The translations under genes and the position numbers were made by a program. From Blastobasis lacticolella (Eukaryota > Arthropoda > Insecta > Lepidoptera > Blastobasidae): 64,000 nucleotides of DNA. The DNA lies in the NCBI GenBank assembly GCA_905147135.1, contig LR990042.1:15367545-15431544 (forward strand), read 5' to 3'. Of the stretch, positions 20,992-31,498 are shown one piece after another (within the stretch, counting starts at the first letter, position 1; each line of letters starts with the position of its first letter). A model generated the notes under the pieces. It saw only the letters and a list, made by a program, of their open reading frames with translations, was not told the origin of the DNA and did no database searches.

Positions 20992-23150
20992 ATTAGGATA
21001 AATGGCTACCATGTAATAGATAAATAACGTATTTAGGTTAATTATAAAAAAGCTGTTGTATGTTCAAGGGAAATATTGTTACTAAGGGGATTTAGGGACT
21101 CTCCATATTATAAAAAAAGGGAATTGGGAGATTGAATCTTGCCCCAACCATTGCACTGGCTCCTCTTGGTCTTGCCATGATATGTAAATATTGGGGATAA
21201 TATCAACCCTGTTTTAATTTATTGAAATCTCAATTGATTGATTTTCCATGGGTATGTATACAATTTGCGATTACATCCAATGCACAGACCAAAATGCCGG
21301 TGTCAGCTCTTTCGCATATAGGTGGACATTCACGAAGTAAGGAATCGATTAGTGGAGGGTCAAGCCAGGTACAATCGCTACACCAACGGCTCCCCGAGGG
21401 CCCTCAGTCTAATGATTTTTTAAACGGTTTCGCATGAGTTACGTGATTCAGACAGTCTTGCAGCTTCCTGTTGTATAAGACCAAAGCCTTTCAACAACAC
21501 GAAACAACAACTCGTCCGAATAGCTATCAGCTGCGCTCTCCCTTCTAAGATCTTCGACATCGGTCAACCAGAGAGTCCCAGATGTAGCTTTATTCCACCT
21601 TTTGATTACCTCCAAACACCACTAGCACTCAGTAAATCGCCACAGATGCGGACGGCTTGTGGCGGCAGTCTGAGTACACTTTTACATACTCGGAAACCAT
21701 ACACATATGAAGAGTCATACATCACAAAATAAAGTAATATAATCAAATCTCAAGAGTATAATATTTGCCAACAACCATATCATAATTTTAATTATCCGGC
21801 CTATCTATGCTATCCGAATACAATCTTATATTTTAGTTCCGTAGTAGGAACCTAAGCTCATCCTTTAACCAGTAATTTAATAATGTAATCCCAATCCTTA
21901 ATAGAGAAATAAAACCCAAATTACACCTGGAATGCATATCATACAGCCAATCCTAACAAGTAAATCAAATACTGTACCCAAAATGATAAAATTTCCTTCC
22001 TTGATAACTCAACCTAAATATCTGTAGCCTATATATATTGTACTTTATGTAGATAGTTCGTTAAATCATTCCAAGTTAGTATTCATTTATGTCTACCGAA
22101 ACCAACCTAATAAAATCTCTAGTGACAATTTGTCAATAAAACCCAGTCCACGCAAACATCCACTCCCTCCTTTCATACAGTCATACATGATAATTAAATT
22201 TTCCCGCCCAAATCCAGAACGGTCATTATTCACCTCTCGCCCAATATTCGGTACTTGCATGCAAAAGGGTTAATTCCAATAGGACCTAACCAAATATCGT
22301 GTGATTTTGAGACGGATCTTACTACTAATGTGGTTTTGTACAAAAGGGAATCGATTTATTTGCTGCCGTGGTTAACTCCCAGCCCTAAATGTCTTCGTAA
22401 AGTCAAATTCCTAATAGCGTAAAACTCTCGCGCGTTCTTCTTGTTTTTTCTACATATAACCAGTACCCCTGCCGGAATAAGAATAAAGAGCTTGATATGT
22501 GTATAAGCGGTTTTCCCGTAGGTATTGTCAATTCAAATACTGCACCCGAACTAATTAAATTTCCTTCCACGTGAATCTGCGCGGCCAATCGATGAAGTGA
22601 AATAATACATTCCACCCCAGTTTACAATTCTAGTGATTTCGTTCCGATCTAGGGTCAGATAGTGTTTTGTAACAAATTATTCAATTGGTTTAGAGTACTC
22701 CCTAATTTATTTATAGAATAAACACCGTGCTGTGCTGCTAGAGCCAACTAGTGGTCGCCTGTTGAACCACATTAGCCTACTTTATTTGATACCCGATCCT
22801 AAGTTTAGATATAGATATTTTGTTTAGTTATTAAAATTACATAAATATAGTCTACATTTACAATCAATCCAGTCTATAGTGGAATCTCTAGGTTAACATT
22901 CACATTAAATGAGTAATTACACGATAAGTGCCAGTCAATCACAGCTCTCAATGAAATCGGAAGTCGGGTATGTACCAAGGACTCCTGCGCGCCATGTCTG
23001 CCCTGATCAATATTCTCTTCCCTGAACCGGTGTTATTGCTACAAATCGTATCGTGATACGTTTCCCAATGCTATATAGTGAACTGAATTTTGTGCTTGAT
23101 GTGGACTTGGTGTATAAATGAGAGTGGTCAGTTTTGGCTAGACGGCCACC
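20992..23150. other. Gene-free stretch
   Basis: AT-rich sequence, with no gene, RNA gene or clear repeat that I can support. ORFs of up to about 77 codons have no recognisable domain. Confidence 0.5.
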
Positions 23151-23156
23151 CATAAG

Positions 23157-23286
23157 GCAGTCCGCACACGACACGACATGCATCCGACGTGTAGGATGCA
23201 TGTGTCCGAGACGTGTCGCGTACAACTGTAGTCCGCACACAGCGCGACACGCAACACGTCGGATGCATGCATCCTACACGTCGCGC
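23157..23286. mobile_element. GC-rich foldback repeat (MITE-like)
   Basis: CGACGTGTAGGATGCATG (23,187-23,204) and its reverse complement CATGCATCCTACACGTCG (about 23,266-23,283) form perfect 18-bp arms. A direct pair of AGTCCGCACAC (23,159 and 23,231) is also present. The GC content contrasts with its flanks. The ORFs on both strands across it are by-products of the palindrome. Confidence 0.7.
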
Positions 23287-23535
23287 CGGGGCAACGGCTT
23301 CTCCTTTACAAGGCTCAAGTCAGACCCCATCTGGAGTATTGCTCTTATCTATGGGCGGGAGCACCGGCATATCAGCTTGGTCCTTGTGACTCGATCCAAA
23401 AGCGCACTGTGAGAATTGTCGATGATACTATGCTCACAAGTGGTATTGAGCCGCTAAGTCAGCGGAGGGATTTCGCCTCCCTTTTTGTGTTCTACCGCTT
23501 GTACAACGGTGTTTGTTCTGAAGAACTGTTTGAAC
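23286..23535 (+). pseudogene. Fragment of LINE family A
   Basis: Bases here match 462-708 almost exactly (GCAACGG, CTCCTTTACAAGGCTC, GGGCGGGAGCACCGGC), covering the RT C-terminal domain in the same orientation. The left junction sits within a CGCCGGGGCAACGG microhomology with the foldback repeat. There is no poly-A, so this is not a normal 3' retrocopy. Confidence 0.88.
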
Positions 23536-23791
23536 TGGTACATTTAGATATGATTACATTGCATTGATACATTTGTCAATTTAATTTGAGTGAGCCTGTC
23601 TTGATTGGAATATGATGTGAAACAAATCCCCCTACCTGGATGAGCTCGCTTAACTTCCCTTTGTTTTTCGTTAGATTTTTGACTTTTGATAAGAGATTAA
23701 TTAACGTAATCCTAATTCAATAAATACTTTTTCATTTTCATTTCATTTTTCAATCGGTCAAGATAAAAAAAAAATGAAAAATAAAAAAAGA

Positions 23792-23922
23792 CCAGGGCCT
23801 AAGTTTAGTCGAAAGGTTGACCAAGGTCAACCCCAGTCAACCAACAAACCATTGGACCAGGTTTGTTAAATAGGGTTGACCTTGGTCAACCTTTACTGGT
23901 TCCACTAAACTTAGGTCCAGGT
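23792..23922. mobile_element. Short palindromic MITE
   Basis: The ends CCTAAGTTTAGT (23,798-23,809) and ACTAAACTTAGG (23,904-23,915) are inverted. Inside them, GGTTGACCAAGGTCAACCCC (about 23,815-23,834) and AGGGTTGACCTTGGTCAACC (about 23,872-23,891) are inverted again. It is non-coding. Confidence 0.8.
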
Positions 23923-23954
23923 TTAAGTCAGCCAGTCCCGGGTTCCCAGCGTTA

Positions 23955-24150
23955 ACAAAACATGTGGAATAGCGAATCTGTTGAATAGCTGCAGTTGTGT
24001 GGAATTAATATTGTGTAGAATCGCGAACAGGAAGAAACGCGTTTGTGTATAATTGAAGACTGTGTGGAATAAATAATGTGTTGAATGACAGTTGTGCGGA
24101 ATCCATATTGTGTAGAATCGCGAATAGGTAGAATTGCGTTTGTGTTGTAC
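23955..24150. repeat. Irregular tandem region of GTGTNGAAT motifs
   Basis: About eight copies of a (T)GTGTNGAAT core, spaced roughly 14-35 bp, share extensions such as TTGTGTAGAATCGCGAA (24,010 and 24,108 regions) and TGTGGAAT. The ORF across it has repeated peptide segments for this reason and is not a credible gene. Confidence 0.6.
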
Positions 24151-25567
24151 ATCGATCAATCCATTCAATTTATTGTGAAGTCACATACGTCAACCTGTAG
24201 GTAATGAAAATACTTCTAACGATAAGTAAGTAGGTACCTACTTAGTTTAGAAGTTATGAGACAACAAATAAACAATTATACCGGCCGATTTATGCTTGTA
24301 CCAGGTACCTTTGGGTACCTGGCATCAGCATGACATCAGCGATCGGCCTGATATAATATCTGGTGAAAACGCAATGTGCTGGTCCTTGCGGCCAGCGCAT
24401 TGCGGGCCCCGCCGCGGAGACGCCGCCGCCCCAGCGCCGGACACCGGACGCCGGCCACACCGAGCCACAGCACATGGACCCATGACACACTGCTCTCTGT
24501 CATCACCCCGCCAATCCATTAACTAATGGTTTGGGCCGTGACTTATTTATGGTGTGGTTTGCACGACAGAAAGCGATACTTAGTATGTGCCAGTACTGAG
24601 TTGCTCGATTCTAATCAGATACTCCTCGAGTGTGATGGCAGGGGTTATGGAAAGAGCCCTGGATGCTAGCGACCTGACCCTAATGTTGTAACTAATTATG
24701 ATTTTAATGCTATTTGAGGTGGTATTAATATTATCATCCTTAAAAGTGATAGCGTTTGTACCCTGTGTGTGTTTGGTACACAGGGCCAGTAATATTCCTA
24801 ATGTTCTGGTTAACTTTTTATTATGTTTTATTTATTCGGACGGGACCGAATTTGAAATGTTATCCAATACACTCTCGTGGATTCCAAGTGGCAGTATACC
24901 TAGGCAAGCTTGGTTTGAATTTGAAAGCTCCTTTTAGTGATCGTTTAATTCGAACATCCTAACTGGGACCAATATGGGATACAGAGTTGAACGATGATTG
25001 TTCAAAGTGTCATACGAAGCATTCGTATTAAAACAATTACTTAAATTGTTATCACAAATTCGTTAGAATCTTCATATTAATCAGTATTATTCTGCAAACA
25101 AAATTGTAAATCGAGAGAAGTGCGGCAAGTGAGAATGCATGAGATTAATCGCATCAACTGCGATAGCCTCCGAGTCCTGTTTGCAGTATAAATAGCGCTC
25201 ACAGTCGGCATTGACGCGAGACATGAAATCGGTAATCTACCTATACCTCAATCATAGTCTGTCTAACAGTGTGGACTATCTATCGGTAAGCCGAGTCAGA
25301 GAGCATCCACTCTATGTCCTTTACTCTCTTGAGTCCTCGTCAACCTTAATATCACATAACGAAATATGCCGCGCTAGATTCTTTGGTTATTGCTGTATTG
25401 TAGCGCTGGACAAGCTGCTACTGACAGCGCAATTAGTTGAGCGATTTTATATTGTGCAACGGGGAAGAGACGAAAATATATACACTGATTGTGCTATAAT
25501 GTTGCTTATCTCCAGTTAAAAAAAATTAAGTGAAATTCTCAAAATTAAAACATATAAACACTAGAAT
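24151..25567. other. Gene-free stretch with a small GC-rich island
   Basis: A GC-rich patch (about 24,375-24,480, GCGGGCCCCGCCGCGGAGAC and CCGCCGCCCC) stands out from AT-rich flanks and could be part of a promoter or exon; I cannot show either. ORFs at 24,698-24,962 and 25,211-25,519 have no recognised domain. Confidence 0.45.
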
Positions 25568-25925
25568 TTTACACATATTTTTAGGATGCAAGTTGCTTTT
25601 GTTAACGTTGACTATGAATCCGAGACATTGAAGTTATCTGAGCCTCGTTAACATTGCTTAGACATTCCTCAAAGTCATTGCCAATACAAATGATATCGTC
25701 TAAGTATAGCACGGATTTTGAGCCTTGAAACCTTAAGAAGGTGAAGACCTTAGTCGTCACTTTAGTGAACCCTCGCGGGGCAACCGAGAGACTAATACGG
25801 TAAGACTGAAAATTTGTAAATTCTGCCATCGAATTAAAGCCTTTATGGTTCACAATTTTAAATTTATCATATTTAAAAATGTGTTTCTTGGAATTTATTT
25901 TGAAATGGTTCTGTGGTCCGATACA
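25568..25925 (-). pseudogene. Reverse transcriptase palm fragment of an LTR/DIRS-type retroelement
   Basis: The minus strand reads LSVAPRGFTKVTTKVFTFLR, SVLYLDDIICIGNDFEECLS and NVNEA. After a frame change it reads LGFIVNVNKSNLHPKN. The VAPRVFTK and YLDD(I/F) boxes and the following GFIVN...KS are typical of gypsy- or DIRS-type RT, distinct from the LINE RTs in this window. It is frameshifted and truncated at both sides. Confidence 0.75.
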
Positions 25926-26556
25926 CGTGGTCGGTATAAATTTATAATGTGATTTTAGATTTATGGTGAATCTTTTTTCCTATTCGGTTTAGGTGCCGGG
26001 AATATTTTAGATAAAAATTGATCAGTAGGCCTACCATGAGTTTGTTTTCCCGTTTACTGTACAGTGAACGTAAAAAAGTACTATGAGAATTCGTACAGCG
26101 CCTCTATCGGGCAGTAGCGGAACTAAAATCCGTACCGTGAGTTGCTATTGGTTAATTGACTTTACCACTCACGTTTCAGTTTACGTGGGGAGTGTGGTTT
26201 ACGCAGCGCTTTGCATACAAATCCGTACCATGAGTCAAAAATTTGACAGATGCTTTAGTAAATTACCGAAACTACTGTGGTTACAGCACTCCCAAAAATT
26301 TTTAATGTAAGAAGTATTTTTCGTTTGGAGATAGTTATTATTATCGTGCCAAAAATGTCTGGAAGGCGATATTTTGCTTGAAGGATGTTCGCCGAAGTCC
26401 ATGCGGCTGATGAAAATACGTTTTATCGCCAACATGAAGCCCATATGTGAAAACAAATGAATAATTTAATACACACACTGTGATTACGTCTCTTACTGTT
26501 TTTTCTATGGTGAGAAGTGTTAAAACTCTCTAAAAGACATTGTTGTTCTCGAGAGT

Positions 26557-26817
26557 GTGCAGGGAAGAGCCACCAAGATACCGGCAGCATTGAAAAAGTC
26601 ATATGAGGAAAGACTACAAGAATCTAACCTCACCACACTGGAAGAAATAAGGATACGGGGTGACAACAATGAGACTTACAAGCTTTACTTTCATCGAATG
26701 TTTAATATGAAAGGTGCTGAAGCATTGCGTGGACACAGCACAAGGATAAATCGCACATTATCTAAGACTAATATTGTTTATCACTTGCCATACCATAAGG
26801 TTGTGAATTGTGAATAG
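26557..26817 (+). pseudogene. LINE RT C-terminal fragment (CR1/L2-like)
   Basis: The frame reads QGRATKIPAALKKSYEERLQ, LTTLEEIRIRGDNNETYK and LYFHRMFNMKG. This corresponds to the RRATK...YEERL..L.LTTLE.RR.RGD..ETYK signature just before the C-terminus of CR1/L2-group RTs. It ends at TAG 26,815-26,817, which may be the natural stop. The upstream RT is absent. Confidence 0.75.
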
Positions 26818-27600
26818 TTTTAATTGGTTCTCAGACATGGGGCAATAGGGTCTCATAGGTAACCGCCCCTTCTGTTAAAAACAAGTTGGACATTTGGTGA
26901 AAAATTAATAAAATCATTCAGTGAACTAAAATGTAGTACTTATGTGTTATGGAAGTGAAAGCTATTATTAGCACTGCAATGTTGTATAGACATATCAGCA
27001 GAAATGCTACTTGTCTATTAACCTATAACACCTAATAATAATAATAGAATGTTTGAAAAGTGAAATTTACAAGATAAGTTACTCGTTGGCTGCCCTGAAA
27101 CAGAAGTTATATGAGGAAAGACTACAAGAATTGAACCTCACCACACTGGAAGAAATAAGGATACAGGGTGGCATCAATGAGACTTACAAGCTTAACTTTC
27201 GTCGAATGTTTACCTAATATGAAAGGTGCTGAAGCATTGTGTGGACACAGCACAAGGATAAATTGCACACCATCTAAGACTAATGTTGTTTATCACTTGC
27301 TATACCATAAGGTTGTGAATTGTGAATAGTTGGAATTGGTTCTCAGACATGGGTCAATAGGCTCTCATAGGTAACCGCCCCTTCTTTTAAAAACAAATTG
27401 GATATTTGGTGCAAAATTAATAAAATTATTCAGTGAACTAAACTGTAGTATGTGTTATGGAAGTGAAAGCTATTATCAGCACTGCAATGTTGTATAGACA
27501 TATCAGAAGAAATGCTACTTGTCTATTAACCTATAACACCTAATAATAATAATAAAATGTTTGAAAAGTGAAATTTACAAGATAAGTTACTCGCTGGCTT
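26575..27600. repeat. Tandem duplication of about 520 bp
   Basis: Copy 1 is about 26,575-27,095 and copy 2 about 27,100-27,600. Both contain the LINE C-terminal coding segment, the shared 3' region (GGTAACCGCCCCTTCT, AAGCTATTATNAGCACTGCA, CCTATAACACC) and the end ATAAGTTACTCG(T/C)TGGCT. By eye they are more than 93% identical. Copy 2 has a small insertion (TACCTAATATG) that breaks the frame. Confidence 0.85.
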
Positions 27601-29034
27601 GTTTTATATATTTTACATATAAGAACTAATATTTGTAAGTTGATGACATTAGCAAATATTTTTGTTTTTCATTATGCTCTATATAAAGCCACACAACTGC
27701 TTCCAACAACAATATTGTAATAAAAATTATGTTATGTGCCATACTATGAAAGATTAAATTAATAAGAAAAATCAATATTATATTTTATTTTTATCACACA
27801 CATAACAGTCTTTAATGGTAAACAGTTTGACTTGGGCCTCCTTCACATTAGTGGAGGGTTTTACCATAATCTTTACACCTGACATGCCGTTGGATCTTCA
27901 GCCTCGGTCCAAATTCCAGCCTTGAGTACACACAAGTACACATAACTGCTGTCTATTTTCTGGTCTGAGAGGTTGGGGTTTTACACATAGGTAATTTAGA
28001 ATTTTAATCTTAGGTATTATTATTGGGAAATAACTATGGGATTGTATTGATAATAGAAAATATCAGGGCTATTATTATTTTAGCTGTACTAAACCTATAC
28101 TATACTAATGTTAGTAATTATAGCAGGAAATTAAAAATCAAATTATGAATTAGGTATAAATATATTTTTATTCAAAATCTAAAAAATCAGAACTTAAACA
28201 TAAACTACCACTTTCACTTTTACAAACAATTTTTAATATAGTATTGCACTAACTAATGCTAAAGTCTGGAATTTCTGCTCTTTAGATACCACTTGCATCT
28301 TCAATTTGAAAAATTTTTGTTAGCCGATGTTGAGTTTTCTTTTTTACACATGTGGTCGTGCCTCCGAACTTCATTCAACTAGGGTAAGTGCAGTTCCTTT
28401 TCAAAGTTACAGGCGTCCATTTCTGAGAATTTACTGCATCACCATGACTCCAGAGTCTGATCCTGTTGACAAATAATACCTAATATAAGTTTACTCAGTA
28501 CAACATGTCTACTTAGTTGAAATTAGGTATATTTACTCCAAGATATAGATAAAACTTACCAATAATTATGCAGTATTAATCTTTTCTGTTTCCGATGGGT
28601 TAAAACTACTTAAAACCCAGTGGACAAACTGTAAGCGCAGTTTCAACCAGTCATTGACTTCTTCATTTCGGGGAATTCGGGGATCCACTATGATTTTGTA
28701 TTTTTATTTGGACATAAAGTATATGTTATTATCAATTTAACAGGATTTAAATAAGTGCCTAGGCATTGCTAAAACATAACCCCTGTTTGTAAATAAACAA
28801 GTTTTTGTGACACTGACTACTAATAATCAACAACACTTGTCAAGGACCTATACCCCAGAACTACACTGAAGTTAGCTTTTACTGTGGCTAGTATGGTTTT
28901 CACGTAACCGTAAACGGGAAACGTATGTGAAACTCATGGTACCGATTTAACGTTTACTACTGTGGAAACGAGATTTACGGAACTAGAGTAGTAAAGTAAG
29001 CCGTTTTTACTGTAGCAACTCATGGTAGGCCTAC

Positions 29035-30727
29035 AGGTATGTTGGGCTGCCGCCTGCCCAATGCAAGGTGTTCGGCTGAACACTCTAAAATCGCACCCAA
29101 ATCTACTAACATTTTAATGGACTAGGGGACTCCTTCTTTTCGTCAGGAGCAAAAAGTTTGGTATTGGTCAGGAGACAGAATACTTGTCTATACCAGGGGC
29201 AACATAGATATTGTGCCACGGACTTATAGAATGCGACTTCTAAACCGTCCCGAATCAATGCCAACAATTAATTATAAAATAATTGTCCGCGACCAACGTG
29301 GCGCACCTGAGTCACGTAGGTAGGTGACTATGTAGGCGCGGCTGCGGCGGCCGGCGGCTTCCGCGGCGCGGGGAGGCTGCTTGGCCGACGCTCGCTGGTG
29401 ATGGCCGGCGCGGGGGGAGCCGCCCATTTCCCCGGGCTCGCGTGGCCGAGCAGGGGGTATGTTGATGGAGCCAATTCGCACACAGTACTTCCGAATAGCG
29501 TTTCGTTTCGGTGAGTGTTACGGACGACATTCAAGGACGCCTTATTGTTAGGCGTTATTATTATCAGTTTTATTCGAGATTTCGAGTCTGCGAGTATGCG
29601 GCGGGCATCACTCAGATATTTGACGGCGATGAATATGGTCTCCTGCTCGTTGGAGTACGTGTTGCGTCTTGCGGCGCGGGTGACCACAGCGACGCCGGCG
29701 CCGAGTTGCCGCCGCGCTGTTGCCGCTTTCTTGTCGCGGCCGCGGGCGCTCTCGGTTATCGAGCCTAAACTTTATTATTACGAAATTTTATTTTTGAGCC
29801 TGGGGTAACTTTATGTTTTCCGGCACTAAATAACTCTTAAGGATCTTTTCCTTGTAAGGGAGTCACAGTAGACTCATATTGTTATGTATTTTGTTCCCAT
29901 GCTCGGGTTCGTTGTGGATATTGGCTTCGAGGGCCACCAGCTGTGGGTCTAACTGTGCGCGGGCGCATCGGACGGCACCGACGAAGGTTCTTTCGCTACT
30001 CTAGCGGCGACGGCGACCTGAGGCAGGTCTGTTGACGTCTCAGTAGCAAGTAATACCTCTCAGTAATTGCATTTGGAGGTGTGTCGATGTCTAAAACCGC
30101 AGACAAATTCATATGATGTCCGTTTTAGAACAAACGAGTTTACAAACGAGTGGTCGATTACACCCCCTACTTTACTAGTAGGTACTTAATGCCCCACTGT
30201 TTAAAGTATTATTCTCATCGTTCATCGAGTGTTCATAATATATTAAGGTGTTTGTATTCATCCCCAAACAACTAAATACCATTCCGAAGATAACACCACG
30301 GATATGTGAAGAATGTGGGTATATCCACAAAATAAAAAATTCCCGCACGCTGCCGATTCTCGATCGACGGTGGCGGGTAGGTAGATGTCATAGACCTCTA
30401 AATGATCCTTGATCATCAGCAGGTTGAGACACTTGGGATTATTGCACATTGCCTTCGTGATGGTTCACGACCAACCTCCAGGCTCTGTGACGATACCGTC
30501 GTGTTGGTTCTCGACCAACATCCAGGTGTATGAATTTACCGTCGCGTTGATTCTCGACCAACATCCAACTTTGGTGCTCGTAAATAAATAATTTAAAACT
30601 TATTTATGTGGAAACGGTAATTTCATCGAATTTCCCCACACACTTCTTTCCTTGACGGAATGACATATATGTACTCGGCTACTCGTCAACAAAGGTAACC
30701 TTAAAATTAGTAATAAATAGTCCAATT
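29035..30727. other. Gene-free stretch with a GC-rich island at 29,320-29,770
   Basis: The island (GCGGCTGCGGCGGCCGGCGG, GCGCGGGGGGAGCCGCCC and others) is strikingly GC-rich, and CGGTGAGTGT at 29,509 would make a good plus-strand splice donor. A minus-strand frame, 29,687-29,560, reads RRNTYSNEQETIFIAVKYLS and DARRIL but matches nothing I know. A 5' exon or promoter of a host gene is possible. The rest is unremarkable. Confidence 0.45.
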
Positions 30728-30932
30728 ACACAGCGCCATCTAACCCCAAAGTAAGCAAAGCTTGTGTTATGGGTGCCAGAGAACTGATTAACTACTTATA
30801 TACTTATAAATACAATTTACAAAAATTAAAATACATCATTTCAATTTCTACTCGGCCGCGAATCGAACCCGGTACCTCTGCGTGGCGTGGCACAGTGGCA
30901 TATTAACCAACTGAACCACTCTGGTCGTAATT
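30728..30932 (-). mobile_element. tRNA-derived SINE
   Basis: On the minus strand a tRNA-like head (TGGTTCAGTTGGT A box, GGTTCGATTCG B box, about 30,930-30,855) leads into a body ending CACAAGCTTTGCTTAC and GATGGCGCTGTG. The same 3' body (CAGCGCCATCTA..CCC on plus) is at 39,768 and 51,073. It is not a functional tRNA: there is no anticodon stem, and it continues into the SINE body. Confidence 0.8.
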
Positions 30933-30990
30933 TGTAAAGATCTACAATTAGCATACTATACTGTAATGTTTGCTATAGCTGTTGGAAGCT

Positions 30991-31340
30991 TTTTTTATTA
31001 TTATTATGTTATACGATAGGCAAACAGGCAAGCGGGCCACCTGATGGAAAGTGGTCACCACTGCCTATAGACATTAGCAACTCCGAGACTATCTTTAATG
31101 CGTTGCCCACCTCTATAACACGTTACTCTGGCAGCAAAAAGGCAAATATCCCTCCACTGCCAAAGCCACGGTTCCCCGAATTCCCACCCCATGGAGCTCT
31201 GGAAACCTTACTCACCGGCAGAAACACAATTCTATTTAAAAGAGTATTGTTTAGCTCCGGTATTCTGTAAGTTGGAGGTACTTCCCCAGTCGGGCGGCTC
31301 CAATTCGAACGGGATACCCCACTATGCCCTACCTCTCTAA
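30991..31340 (-). mobile_element. 350-bp SINE-like retroposon, copy 2
   Basis: This is the best preserved copy of the family at 17,760, in the same orientation, with a long A/T-rich tail (plus-strand TTTTTTTATTATTATTATG). Shared blocks include GGCAAACAGGCAAGC, CTGCCAAAGCCACGGTTCCC, AAAAGAGTATTGTTTAGCT and CCCCAGTCGGGCGGC. Confidence 0.8.
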
Positions 31341-31498
31341 AACTACTATTATAAATAAATAGCGGAAAGTCAGAACTAGGAATTTGTTCTATTCGATGGT
31401 CAACAAGCAGTAGGCAGGTATTTAAACATCACGAACAGGCATTGATTAAAAAAAGATAATAACCAAGTAATTAAAAGTTTATATTTAAATTTAAAGTA

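Larger units (their letters stand above)
26025..29034. mobile_element. About 3-kb element with 18-bp terminal inverted repeats
   Basis: GTAGGCCTACCATGAGTT (26,025-26,042) is matched by its exact reverse complement at 29,017-29,034. ACCATGAGT-type motifs also occur subterminally (26,131, 26,226 and 28,934), as expected for transposase-binding sites. Inside are two tandem LINE-derived blocks but no transposase. The target-site duplication is uncertain (possibly TA inside CAGTA/TACAG). Confidence 0.6.

Noticed and set aside
23134..23412. 92-codon plus-strand ORF
   Set aside because: It runs through a palindromic GC-rich repeat and out of frame through a LINE fragment.
29328..29687. 119-codon minus-strand ORF in the GC-rich island
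   Set aside because: Ala/Pro/Arg-rich second half follows from GC-rich composition; no domain, splice or promoter evidence on that strand. Kept only as a possible exon in the findings.
30855..30932. tRNA gene on the minus strand
   Set aside because: Same reasoning: a tRNA-like head of a SINE; its 3' body recurs at 39,768 and 51,073.
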